Shown: positions 34,424 to 44,040 of the stretch, piece after piece | How the letters are laid out: every line of letters begins with the position of its first letter | Position numbering within the stretch: the first letter of the stretch is position 1 | Assembly (NCBI GenBank): GCA_911728435.2 | Contig: OU452198.1 | Location: 33,633,902-33,697,901, forward strand | From: Apoderus coryli | Lineage: Eukaryota; Arthropoda; Insecta; Coleoptera; Attelabidae | Direction of reading: 5' to 3' | Length of the DNA: 64,000 bases | Notes under the pieces: model-generated | Told to the model about the DNA's origin: nothing | The model's database searches: none | Seen by the model: only the letters and a program-made list of their open reading frames with translations | Program-made: the position numbers and the translations under genes

Positions 34424-36511
34424 CAGTGTGTCCCAAATTTGGCTTAAATGCATTGCTATCTTGGAAACCGTCGGCGCTACAAGGTCGGGGAATTAGGAAA
34501 GTTTTAGAGCATTTTATTACAAATTAAAATCTGCCTTAAAATTTGCATTATCTTTTGTGGTATTTGAGATCATGAGGGAAAACTAAAATACTGCATTTTG
34601 AATTTTTGCTTGAGGCTTGTAAACGACTAGCAGTATGGTTTTATGGTTAATAAATTATTAGGGCACTTTTATAAGAAGAATTTAATGAAGGTTAAAATAC
34701 TTTTCTAGCTTCATTTCATTCTTATGGACGCCATCTTGTTTTTTTGTATTTTTGAAAAGCGTTTTGCAAGAGCTTTTCATTGATGTATCACAAGCTTAGC
34801 TTATTGTTTTACTTCAGTTCTTCAATGCGAAGTTATTGTTTTTTACACACAGTTACAAACATCACTTTATACTGTAATCAAGATTACAACAAATGCAATG
34901 CAATGAAAATTACGGCACATGCCTTCTTCCATTCTGCATAGATTTTTCGCACTTATCTAACACCTTACGTGTATTTCTTCTTAATGTGTTTCCATTTATT
35001 GAGTTAACAACATCGCGTACCCTGTCTTCCATTTTCTGTAGATTTTCAGGCGGAGAAAATTCATAAACCTCATTTTTGACGTAACCCCATAAATCTAAAT
35101 CGAAAGGTGTCATATCTGCTGACCTCGCCGGCAAAGCAAAGGGGCCATTATTCGATATCATGTTTCCACCAAAAGTATTTCTGAGGACCTCCATTATCAC
35201 CTTCTGATACTGTGGGCCGGATAGCCATCTTGTTGGAACCATGTATTATGTAGTTCATTTCGTAATGGAAGGCAGAATTTGTTCTTACAAGAGATGCAAC
35301 TATCTATTTCCAGACAGATTTTCTTTGAAAATAAAGGACCCAATCAAACACACACACACACAAAAATAAATGTTTTATTTATTTGTGAGGACTAAATAGA
35401 ACATAAATTACCTTTCATCCCACACCACACATTAAAGCCAAATCTTCTTGGCAAACGTCTTTCTTCCACATGATGTGAATTCTGTGCATTCCAGGTATGA
35501 CTGTTATGTTATGTGTATTCAATATTCCGCAATTCGTAAATCGGGTTTCATCGGTCCAAATAACTTTAGATTGAAAATTGACATTTATTCCATTCACTAA
35601 ACGTCATGCGTCTATTAAAATAATTTCATTGATGACCTCGCACAATAATATGAGGTTTATATCGATGATAGTGATTTTTTCTCAAAACTCTTTGCAGAGA
35701 TGATTTAGGAATTCCTGTTTGGTCTTCCAGTTTTCTTACCGGTGTTGTTGGGTCATGTAAGACGTTTTCTATTACAGTCGCATTATTTTTTGTATGGGTT
35801 TGGGGTTTCGGTTTTACAAAAGATCCATACGCTAATAAGTTAACTATGGATCTAAAATGTCTTTGGTTTGGTTGACGTCGTTCAGGAAACTGTTCATCAT
35901 ATTCGTGTTAGCTTTAAAATAAAGTTCTAACATATGCAAGTTTTCTTCGTTAGAATAATAATTATTATTATTATTCAATCTTATACGTCAAAACGCTTTT
36001 CATCTAACGAAAAACTACATTAAACACACATACACATTGATTGACTGACAACTGATATTGATTTTATGTGTGTCATAATGGCCGCTACGCGTAAAACAAC
36101 AAGCTAAGGTTGTGATACATCAATGAAAAGTCCTTGCAAAACTCTTCTCAAAAATACAAAAAAACAAGATGGCGTCCATAAGAAAATACAAAGTTTATGT
36201 AAATATCTCGAAAACAAATGAAGCTAGAAAATTATTTTAGCCTCCATTAAATGCTTCTAATAAAAGTGCCCTAATAATGTATGAACCATAAAACCATACT
36301 ACCAGTCATTTACAAGCCTCAGGCAAAAATTAAAAATGCAGAATTTTGGTTTTTTCTCATTATCTCAGATACTATATAAATGATATTGCAAATCTTAAGG
36401 CAGATTTTAATTTATAATAAAATTCTCTAAAACTTTCCTAATTTAATCGACCTTGTAGCTCTAACCGTTTCCAAGATAGCAATGCATGTAAGCCAAATTT
36501 CGGACACACCG
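34424..36511 (-). mobile_element. Mariner-like element with about 400-bp terminal inverted repeats
   Basis: The left end is CAGTGTGTCCCAAATTTGG at 34424 and the right end CCAAATTTCGGACACACCG at 36511, each bordered by TA. The inverted similarity continues inward to about 34818 and 36090 (sharing GATGTATCACAA and AAGCTTAGCTTATTG-like blocks). The transposase, on the minus strand, fills the middle. Such long TIRs are much longer than the 20-30 bp of classical mariners. Confidence 0.9.
34910..35935 (-). pseudogene. Transposase of the long-TIR mariner-like element
   Basis: From the N-terminus, minus strand: a helix-turn-helix region near 35700-35880 reads NNATVIENVLHDPTTPVRKL and IPKSSLQRVLRKNHYHRYKP. 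VIWTDETRFTNCG at 35540-35590 has the first catalytic Asp. RWLSGPQ follows, then PARSADMTPFDLDLWGYVKN with the third Asp near 35110-35170. KVLDKCEKSMQNGRRHV ends the protein. Stops and shifts separate the pieces, and the second Asp (QxDGAPxH) block is damaged or lost between 35242 and 35415. In the third block SPD has become SAD. Confidence 0.82.
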
Positions 36512-36513
36512 TA

Positions 36514-37203
36514 TACACAAATAATCATCTAACATCTAATTAATATAGGTATTTCGAGAATGTTAAGGAAATGAATCCTGAGCAAATCGCCACCACTGTT
36601 ATATCACATGAATTTTAAAAGCTTTGATAAATACTTATGCAGATAACTTTTACTGCCCTCTCGAAAAACAATATGTTTGTTATAAAAACGGTATAAGGGT
36701 ATGTTTCTACTGTGTATTTACATAGATACAAAAAATTAATAACGACCTTTACTATATTGATGACCCCAAAAGTTGAGAGAACTATGAGAATATTTATGTT
36801 TTCGTGAAACATAATGTAGTTATAAGAAATTTTGAATACTAGGAAAATTGCCACCAAGTATCTAGGGTGAGATAATTAATATACTTTAACGGTTTAAAAC
36901 ATTTTTTGTGTTAGTGATTTAATGCGTAAAAATAAATTAGCTGCATCTCGCTCGATTATTATTTTTTGAACCATCCGGCCTTCCGATCTCCTTCGCGTAG
37001 CACGTTTATATCATATATTATGAACTAGGCCCATAAAAACATTATAAGTACGTCACTGTATTCCTATTTGCCGTATTTATTATAAGATTTTTTTTATTTG
37101 TTAAAATAAGGAACTTAATAAATAGTGAAACTAAAATTTTATTATTTAATGTAAACATTATTTAATAAGTGAAAAATAACTCAAAATTTGTTTTGATTTT
37201 CAG
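36514..37203. other. Intron 3' part, non-coding
   Basis: AT-rich. The last bases (TGATTTTCAG) are the acceptor for the next exon. No gene recognised. Confidence 0.55.
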
Positions 37204-37411
37204 GTAGCTTGGGTCAGAGCTGAAGATCAAACCATCCTTACGTTACATACGAAGGTTGTAACGCATAACAGTCGTATCAGTGTGACTCATGACAATTTGA
37301 GTACATGGCAATTGAGGATCAGACAATTGAAGGAATCGGATCGTGGATGTTACATGTGTCAAATTAATACCTCTGTAATGAAAATACAGACGGGTTGCTT
37401 AGATGTTTATG
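37204..37411 (+). CDS. DIP/lachesin-like Ig protein, exon with strands C-G of Ig1
   Basis: The exon reads VAWVRAEDQTILTLHTKVV, THNSRISVTHDNLSTWQLRI, then RQLKESDRGCYMCQINTSVM and KIQTGCLDVY. It has the C-strand Trp, the DxGxYxC motif with the second canonical cysteine (YMC), and the QIN...M...LDV G strand typical of DIPs. It begins in phase 0 and leaves in phase 1 at GTAAGT (37412). Two residues are odd: the family usually has Trp or Tyr in GxYMC and Tyr in (V/M)GYLDV, and here both are Cys. The next exon, expected to begin VPPDI-like, was not found downstream. The frame is intact, so this is probably a working gene, though a diverged paralogue is possible. Confidence 0.9.
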
Positions 37412-37698
37412 GTAAGTAAAACCCACTTGAAATTAGAAAACTACATTATTACAAATTAGAAGAAAAGTAATATTTAAATAAATAAACTGGGCGATCCTTA
37501 GTTTTACGCATTTTAAATTGGATCCTCTGTGATTATTACACTTTCATTTCTATAGAAACTTCTATTAGGCATTCTCGCAGACAGCGACAACCTTATGGGG
37601 CGTCCACATCTGCGCGCCGCGCTCGTGCAACAAGTTCTCTAGAACTCAACACATTTAAAAGAAAAAGTTCCCGAAATTAATATATCAAATAATGAATT
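37412..37698. other. Start of next intron
   Basis: Begins with donor GTAAGT. A GC-rich scrap (TCTGCGCGCCGCGCTCGTGC) lies near 37605. Nothing else identified. Confidence 0.5.
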
Positions 37699-38178
37699 AT
37701 TAGTAACTTTGACGTAGTTAGCTTATTTATAAATGTTCCTGTTGATAAAACCCGTAGAATAGTGGGAAACATGCTGGAAAATGATCTAAGCCTAACAACA
37801 AAAACCGCATGTTAAACCTAAATGATGTATTAGAACTTAATAATGTGCATCAACTCAATGATCATTTCGATAATCAAGATTTCGGAATAACGATGGGCTC
37901 ACCTTTGTCTCCAATCCTTAGTAATATATTTATGGAAGACTTTGAAGCAAATCCTATGCAATCTGAACGCCTAAAACCTCAAATTTGGTGGAGATACGTA
38001 GATGATATGTTCGCGATTTGGCCACATAATCAAAATGAATTGGACAATTTTTTAACTTATATAAATTCTAAAGAACCAACAATTAAATTCACAATTGAAA
38101 TAGAATAAAATAACAAGTTACCTATCCTGGATATTTTAGTAACCAAAAATAATAATTCCTTCAAGACCGAGCCTTATG
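37699..38178 (+). pseudogene. Penelope-like element reverse transcriptase fragment
   Basis: Frames read SNFDVVSLFINVPVDKTRRI near 37705 (motif A with catalytic Asp). After a stop and shift, FGITMGSPLSPILSNIFMED follows near 37880, then WWRYVDDMFAIWPHNQNELD near 37990 with the catalytic YVDD. After TAA at 38106, NNKLPILDILVTK continues in the same frame. The MGSPLSP, RYVDDxFxIWPH and KLPxLDxLV series is diagnostic of Penelope-like RTs, not LINEs. The thumb and GIY-YIG endonuclease are missing after 38178, where mariner sequence begins. This supports a Penelope origin for the hammerhead motifs. Confidence 0.88.
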
Positions 38179-38469
38179 TCTTAAAAACGGTACATTTTTC
38201 GGAAAAAAAGTTCAAATAAAAGTTGTTTGCTATTGTGGGGCAAATGCAGTGGTGGTATCCATTTGCGAATTTGACAAACGTTTCAAGGTTATATCAAGGC
38301 CAAGTTAAATAGAACCATAGATTTTTTATTACAGAATCGTATTCTACAGAAAAAATCAAATAACTTTTGTTAACAACATTTTTTTATTCCGATTGAAATA
38401 ATATCATTTTTTACAACATTTATTTGCTATTAGACGAAGAAAAAGGTCTCGACAAACCCTTGAAATTTA

Positions 38470-39512
38470 TTATAATAAATGCTCAAAATGATGACTTCCA
38501 ACTTCAATGCACTTATCAATTCGCTTTATGAAGGATTCCTGACTCTGAATAATATTCTCTCTGGTCACATTTCTGCAAGCATTTCTAATACTTTCCATCA
38601 TATTTTCCGATGTAGTTGGGGCGTTCTGATAGACTACTTCTTTAATTCTTCCCCATAAAAAGAAATCGAGGGGCGTTAAATCAGGTGACCTAGCAGGCCA
38701 CACAACGGGCCACCTCTTCCAATCCATCGATCAGGGTATTCATGATCTAACACTTCACGGCAAATTCTGGCATAATGTGCAGGACAGCTATCATGTTGAA
38801 ACCACATATTTGCCCGTTCTTGGAGTGGTATATCTTCAAGTAGAAGGGGTAAATGCTGCTCTAGAAACTGCTGATATTTTTGTCCATCCAATGTTCCTTC
38901 AATAAAATATGGACCAACCAACCTACCTCCAAGAATTCCACACCATACATTCACCGCCCAATGGCGCTGTTGTTCCACGTCTCTTAACCACCGCGGATTT
39001 TCGACACTCCAATAATGTGCAAGTTGTGACGATTCACCTGTCCATGGTTTGTATAACCAGATTCGTCCGAAAACAACACACTAAAGAAAAAGTTTCTATT
39101 TAATCGAATTTGTTCTGGGCAAAATCTGACTCGATTCTCAAAATCATCACCATGAAAGCAATGTGATAGGGGTGAAATTTATGCCGCTTTAATATCCTAA
39201 GAATGCTTGATTTAGAAATTCCAATGTCTCGAGAAATTCTTCGACAAGAAACACGCGGATTCACAGGAATAGCCGCCTATACTGCGATTTCATTATTTTC
39301 GCCACTGACAGTAGCTCGTCGAGGTCGTTTTTTCGGCTGTACATTTCCGATTTCTCTGAAATGCTTCACAGCACGACAAATGTAGCGCGGGATATAGGAT
39401 TTCTTTCTGGAAAACGTTGCATATACAATGCTACGGCATTATCGACATTTCTGTGACATTCTCCATAGAGCAATATCATCTCAACCTTTTGTGCTACAGA
39501 AAGATGTTCCAT
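38470..39512 (-). pseudogene. Mariner-type (DD34D-like) transposase, frameshifted
   Basis: It starts at ATG 39512 (MEHLSVAQKVEMILLYGECH). The DNA-binding part runs to about 39150 with a stop. SDESGYTNHGQVNRHN near 39070 has the first Asp. VNVWCGILGGRLVGPYFIEG and WFQHDSCPAHYA (second Asp) are in 38676-38978. A shift near 38700 leads into VWPARSPDLTPLDFFLWG with the third Asp, and the protein ends ECIEVGSHHFEHLL-like at 38470. All three catalytic residues are visible, but at least three frame breaks make it inactive. Confidence 0.87.
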
Positions 39513-39751
39513 AATTTCTCAAAACTGACTTATTGTCTATTGTCACTAACAAGTGTAAAGATATTATGAATGATTTCTTTCCTATAAATGTGCAAAAATA
39601 TTTACCAGATGAAAAATTTACTACTTTTTTCTTTAAGTATAAAAAAAATAAAAATTAAATATTTGGAATGAGAAATTATTAACTTTTACTTCCGAATGAC
39701 GATCAGTAGGTACGTTCGTTAGTCTATTATCAATTTTGCTATTTTTAACAT

Positions 39752-40535
39752 AATAAATAAATAAATTAATAAATCATTTATTGCACAAACAAAAAATAAT
39801 ATACATTGCGATATTACAATCTGTAATCCACCTATCCAACTTTATGCAAAAGGTAAGAAATTTGGCTCAAGGCCATTCTTCCACTCTACCTATATTTCCA
39901 ACATAACTAATTAATTCACAATAAAAACAATAAAGTAGCAAAAGAAAACAAAAACAGTGCAATTACATTACATTAAAAAAACAAAAAGCGCAGCTGTCTC
40001 AATTAAACAACATTTCCTTTAAATTATCTTGAAATTGCCTTGGTGGCAATTGCAGGAAGTCACAGTACCTGTTCAATAAATATGAGGCAGCATATGAAAA
40101 GCAGCCCTCAAATCTACTACCAGAATGCTACGGTATGGTAAAATTGTCAAAACGTATATTCACATTATGCACACTTGATCGCCGCCTTAATAATTCAAAA
40201 AGATACTTGGGAGTCTTCGAAGTGTAAATCCTGTACAGCACCATCATATACAAATATTCAGTCCTAAGATTGATCCTAGGTTCATGCAGTTGAATCAAAA
40301 TAAAAAAAAAAGCGTTTTGAATTCTTTGAATTTTGTTTTGATTAAAGTTAGACAGAAAACGATAGTACACTTGCGAACAGTAATCTATATGTGGATATAT
40401 CAGCGACTTAACGAGCTTCAACTTAGTAGCTTCGTCCAGAATATGTTTCAAATGATGGAATGACCTAAGTCTGAAAAAACATTTTTTATATATAGAAGAA
40501 CAGTACGACCCAAATTGGAGATTGTCATCAATAAT
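39752..40535 (-). pseudogene. 5'-truncated LINE, same family as 18601-20215
   Basis: The minus strand holds the RT thumb and C-terminus: VIDDNLQFG, FRLRSFHHLKHILDEATKLK, SLIYPHIDYCSQVYYRFLSN and, after an internal deletion near 40300, LRTEYLYMMVLYRIYTSKTP and FDNFTIP. The equivalent segment at 18757-19506 is clearly similar. The 3' end is a TTATTTATTTA-type tail near 39752-39780 next to TTTATTGCACAA, as in the other copy. There is no RT catalytic core. Confidence 0.82.
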
Positions 40536-40561
40536 AGTAATAATAATATGGAATATCTTTA

Positions 40562-40597
40562 GAAACTTTTTCTGAGATAGATCTCAGAAAAAGTTTC
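40562..40597. repeat. 17-bp perfect palindrome
   Basis: GAAACTTTTTCTGAGAT (40562-40578), a 2-nt spacer, then its exact reverse complement (40581-40597). It sits immediately beyond the 5' end of the LINE at 40535, as with the palindrome at 20127-20160. Confidence 0.85.
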
Positions 40598-40696
40598 GTT
40601 GATATTACCTGTGGCTTTACAGATAAAAATGCTATATCCCATGCATTTTATTACTGTGTTGCGAAGAAGTTCACGCGAACGTATTTTACTAAACTC

Positions 40697-40733
40697 CTGA
40701 TAAAGACAGGTGGTCTTGTCGAAACGTTGAAAC
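40697..40733 (+). ncRNA. Decayed hammerhead-like motif
   Basis: CTGATAA (invariant G replaced by A) is followed by a GACA/TGTC stem II (40705-40708 with 40717-40720) and then GAAAC at 40721. The mutated core means it should not cleave. It may be the other part of the Penelope element whose RT is at 37699, separated by later insertions. Confidence 0.4.
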
Positions 40734-40831
40734 AAAGAAAAAATAAATAATGGCTTTCAAATAATTATCTAAAATCAAATAATCAGTCGTGACAAAAGTT
40801 ATTTGTTTTTTATGTAGAATAAAAAAATATA

Positions 40832-41511
40832 CAGGGTGTTTGGAAGGTCGATAGAAAGTTTTGGGGAGGTGATAGGGCAAATCATGTAGAATCTTTTAAG
40901 CCAAACATACCTTAGTACAAAGTTTTACGGTTTTCGAGATATTCGGATTTTGAAATTTAAATCATAAATTTGTAAATGAAACAAAATAAACTATTGAAAC
41001 ATTCTTTATTGGTGTTCAAAGTGAAAACCATTGTTTCTAATACATGCTCGAGCTCTACGTCTTACTTCGGTAGTTGTTGTATGTAATAACCTGTCTTGCT
41101 GCATTACTTGAAAAGCTTCTCGAATTTTTCTTATTAAATGGTTTCTTGATACGATTTCTTCAGTAGAAACTACCTCTTCAGCCCGCCACCAGACATAAAA
41201 ATCCAATGGTGTCAAGCTCGGATATCTAGCAGGCCACAGAATTGGTCCATCTCTGCCTAACCAGCTATTTGGAAAAGTAACATCCAAACATTGTTTTACG
41301 TCTAAACTTTTAGGTACCTATTTAAAAACTATAGCCTGTTGTTCTTTTAGTGATAACAGGAAAAAAAACATATTTTCATACTAAAAATCGAAAATCTCCA
41401 ATAAGTCGAAATCCGTAAGACTTTGTACTAAGGTATGTTTGGCTTAAAAGATTCTAAATGGTCTGCCCTATCACCTCCTCAAGACTTTCTATCGACCTTC
41501 CAAACACCCTG
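40832..41511 (-). mobile_element. Internally deleted mariner-like element
   Basis: Ends CAGGGTGTTTGGAAGGTCGA (40832) and its reverse complement ending at 41511, each with TA outside. The terminal repeats extend about 120 bp inward (sharing TTTTAAGCCAAACATACCTT). The only coding scrap is the transposase C-terminus at 41006-41287 on the minus strand: WLGRDGPILWPARYPSLTPL, DFYVWWRAEEVV and RRRARACIRNNGFHFEHQ. SPDLTP is changed to YPSLTP but the third Asp is present. Confidence 0.88.
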
Positions 41512-41672
41512 TATATTTCCATTAAGAAAAAACGAGTTGGCCTTGAACTTGAAACAGTTGACAAACTCGCCAATGGGTGCCAGCATTGTTTTTCCCCCAC
41601 AATAGCAAACAACTTTTATTTGAACTTTTTTTCCGAAAAATGTCCCGTTTTCAAGATAAATGGACCACCCGG

Positions 41673-42439
41673 TATAGGTAGAAAACACACACAGGTAGAC
41701 ATTTAAATTTTAACTCAAATCATCCTACAACTGTTAAAAGTTAAGTTAAAGGTCTAGTAGATAGAGAAAAAATTAAATGATATGGAGAGCTCAAACCATG
41801 TTTCTGATATACAGAATTTTCAGAATAGGAAATGTAACTTTCAAGTTTGTGAGAATTGTAATTTTCCACCGATCTCCTCACAGCTTTGTTCTTTTCAACC
41901 GGTACAAAAAAGGCAGATTGTGATTTGTTGCTCTCAAATCCGTTTAATTTGCAAAACTAGTTCCTTATTTCTTTTGATGTACAGAAGTAGTTTAACAATT
42001 TCGCTAATCATTGTGATGTAAACGATAAAGCAAGAATGTGAAAAGAAATAAAATTTCTTTAAGCGAAGCACCAGTTTTATATTCCTATCCCAGAACTTTC
42101 TCTTTCTTGTATTATTTTGCTCATCGCAAAAGTTTTTTATCTTCTTCCGAGAAATTAAAAATGTCTGTGTTTGCTGCAGAAATTTTTAATTAAATGTATG
42201 AGCTTTTAGTCCGATGAAAAGAGATTACAGAGTGAGCTGTAAAGTATAAAAAAGTAGTGGATTATTTTACAAGCACGCAGAGAGAGAGAGAGAATTTCGA
42301 GGGAAATCGCCATCTGTAAAATTAAAGAGGTAACACAACTACAAATATAGAAATATAGAAAAAAGCCTATTATGTTCAAGTGGAAATTAATGGCATTATC
42401 TCAACACACATTTTGTTGAAACTCAACTCCACTGAAGTC
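41673..42439. other. Non-coding gap
   Basis: An AG microsatellite is at about 42281-42292. No gene recognised. Confidence 0.5.
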
Positions 42440-43520
42440 GTCAAACAGCAGACTCGTAAACCATTGATCAATCAGCATTCATAATCAGGTTGACCCCATA
42501 AGTCACGATCTGTTACTTCGCAAATTGTACAAAGTGGGTGTGAGAGGAAACCTGCATTCTTGGTTGGGATCTTACCTGAGTGACATGGCCTTCCAAAAAG
42601 CCATATGATGGAAGAATTTCGGAGATGAGAAAAGGAACAACGTAAATCCTACTGGAGAAACACTCCAGGCCTAGGACAATCAAAAAGGTATATCAAACTA
42701 TCAGAGGCCAAAGCAAGGAAGCTTATCCAACTAGAGAGAAGCGACCTAAGGCGAATTACAGACCTTTTTACGGGATACCACTCAGTAAAGTACCATCTCA
42801 AAAAGATGGGCCTAACCGAGGGCGACACTTGTCGTTTTTGCGAAGACGCAACAGAGACAACAGAACACGTGCTCTGTGAATGCATGGCACTTTTCTGCAA
42901 AAGGCTAAAACACCTTGGAGGGGTGGCTCTAACACCCGACGAGGAAAGACATGTAGCCCCCAGAGAAATCATCAACTTCATGAAAACTGTGGGACAGCTG
43001 GGCCATTCCTAGATTAGAGTCATTCACAAAAGAACTTCTGCAGGTCGAAGTGAGGGAAGGCCAAAACCGCCTAAACGACTCCGATAAAACAATCTTTAAC
43101 AATCTACCTGAGTGACAGGTCAATGAGAGTTAGGGCTGACAACTGCGCCACTTGTGGTGTGCCGCAGGGACCCGTCTTGACCAGATTCCGAAAGATGTTA
43201 CATTGTACGCAGATGATATGTATGTCTTGATATCTGCTGAAAGTGTAAGTGAGCTCTATCATAAGGTCATGCAGGCAACTGAGAGTGCCCTGGAGTGGAA
43301 CAGGCAAAATTTGCGTATTGCAAATACTGACATATCAAAGTTGGTCCTTTTTAGATGAGGTTCGATATCCCGTGAATTGGCAAACGAACTTGCTAGAGGT
43401 ATTGGTGTCACTGCTGTAGGTTCAGTAAATGTTTTGGAGGTGCAAATGGATGGCGCACTGCGGTCAGATCGACATAGTTTGTACTAGCTAAATTCAACAT
43501 TTTACGCCTTAAATCGCTTG
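42440..43520 (+). pseudogene. LINE reverse transcriptase split by another insertion
   Basis: The left part (to 42585) reads SHDLLLRKLYKVGVRGNLHS WLGSYLSD. The right part (from 43105) resumes YLSDRSMRVRADNCATCGVP, then after a deletion VTLYADDMYVLISAESV (catalytic YADD near 43215) and ALEWNRQNLRIANTDISKLV. The protein similarity is continuous across 42586-43104 once that insert is removed. It ends in decayed sequence near 43520. Confidence 0.8.
42586..43104 (+). mobile_element. 5'-truncated LINE tail inserted with 13-bp target duplication
   Basis: A direct repeat TACCTGAGTGACA lies at 42573-42585 and 43105-43117. The 519-bp insert encodes, from 42662, KRYIKLSEAKARKLIQLERS, DLRRITDLFTGYHSVKYHLK and KMGLTEGDTCRFCEDATETT ending EHVLCECMA...VGQLGHS at 43012. 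The CxxC...H...C cluster is the C-terminal zinc-finger-like domain found after RNase H in several LINE families. A short 3' untranslated region without poly(A) follows. Host and insert are different LINE families. Confidence 0.85.
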
Positions 43521-43544
43521 CGATCTGTGGTTGGCCTATATTGC

Positions 43545-44040
43545 CTGATGCAAGTTTATTATGCACTGGCATACTTGGCCCAACACTTGGTAGAACGCTG
43601 TGGAATCTTGTTTACCACAATTTGTTGAGACTGGATTTTCCGGATGATCTGGATGTCACTGTTGTTCCTCGAACCTTCGATTGTACGCAGGTTATGCTGA
43701 AGGTGGATATATCTATTGATATGATCGACGTATGGGTCAAAGAAAAGAGTCTGGAATTTGCCTTACATAAGTTCGATGTCGTTATTCTGAGAGGACTTTC
43801 AGGAGGAAAGATCAAATGTAAATTTGTATGGTAAAGGTGAAGTCATCGACCCTAAGAGGATCTTAAAATCTTTGTGAGTTGTCATCGATGACTGACTGAC
43901 CGATATTTGGCGAACATATTAAATGCGTAGTGAATAAAGCAGAGAAAAGGGTGACTGCCTTAACACGACTACTTGCAAATATAGTCATAAATAGGTTGTG
44001 TTGAATTCCGTGGTCCAATGTGGCACAAAGTTTTACGAAA
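43545..44040 (+). pseudogene. R1-like LINE reverse transcriptase fragment
   Basis: Frames read LGRTLWNLVYHNLLRLDFPD, DLDVTVVPRTFD, then MIDVWVKEKSLEFALHKFDV and, after a stop, GEVIDPKRILKSL and FGEHIKCVVNKAEKRVT. The pattern LW(N/D)xxYDxLLRL, WxxxxxLxLAxxKTExVxL and VxYLGVxIDDxLxFxxHI is that of R1-clade RTs. The catalytic (F/Y)ADD segment is replaced by VPRTFD, consistent with decay. No 28S rDNA flank is present, so it is not an R1 in its usual site. Confidence 0.65.

Larger units (their letters stand above)
1757..37203 (+). other. 35.4-kb intron of the DIP-like gene
   Basis: The consensus donor GTAAGT at 1757 and acceptor TTTTCAG ending at 37203 bracket an intron between matching phase-0 exon ends. 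I infer one intron because the two exons complete a single Ig domain without missing residues. It contains LINE, mariner/Tc1, hAT and hammerhead-bearing repeats in both orientations. The position, just before the VAW of strand C, is one I recall being split in DIP genes. Confidence 0.75.
38179..41672 (-). mobile_element. Mariner-like element with nested insertions
   Basis: Sequence at 38190-38300 (TTTTTCGGAAAAAAAGTTC and onward) reappears inverted at 41560-41655, so these are terminal repeats of one element. The right end, ACCACCCGG at 41672, is next to TA. The left tip is lost. Inside are its own transposase (38470-39512), a LINE (39752-40535), a hammerhead-bearing scrap (40600-40830) and a second mariner (40832-41511) lying inside the right repeat. 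The single-element interpretation rests on this inverted repeat. Confidence 0.7.

Noticed and set aside
43545..44040. R1 element in ribosomal DNA
   Set aside because: RT is R1-like but no 28S rRNA sequence flanks it; the neighbourhood is ordinary repeat DNA.
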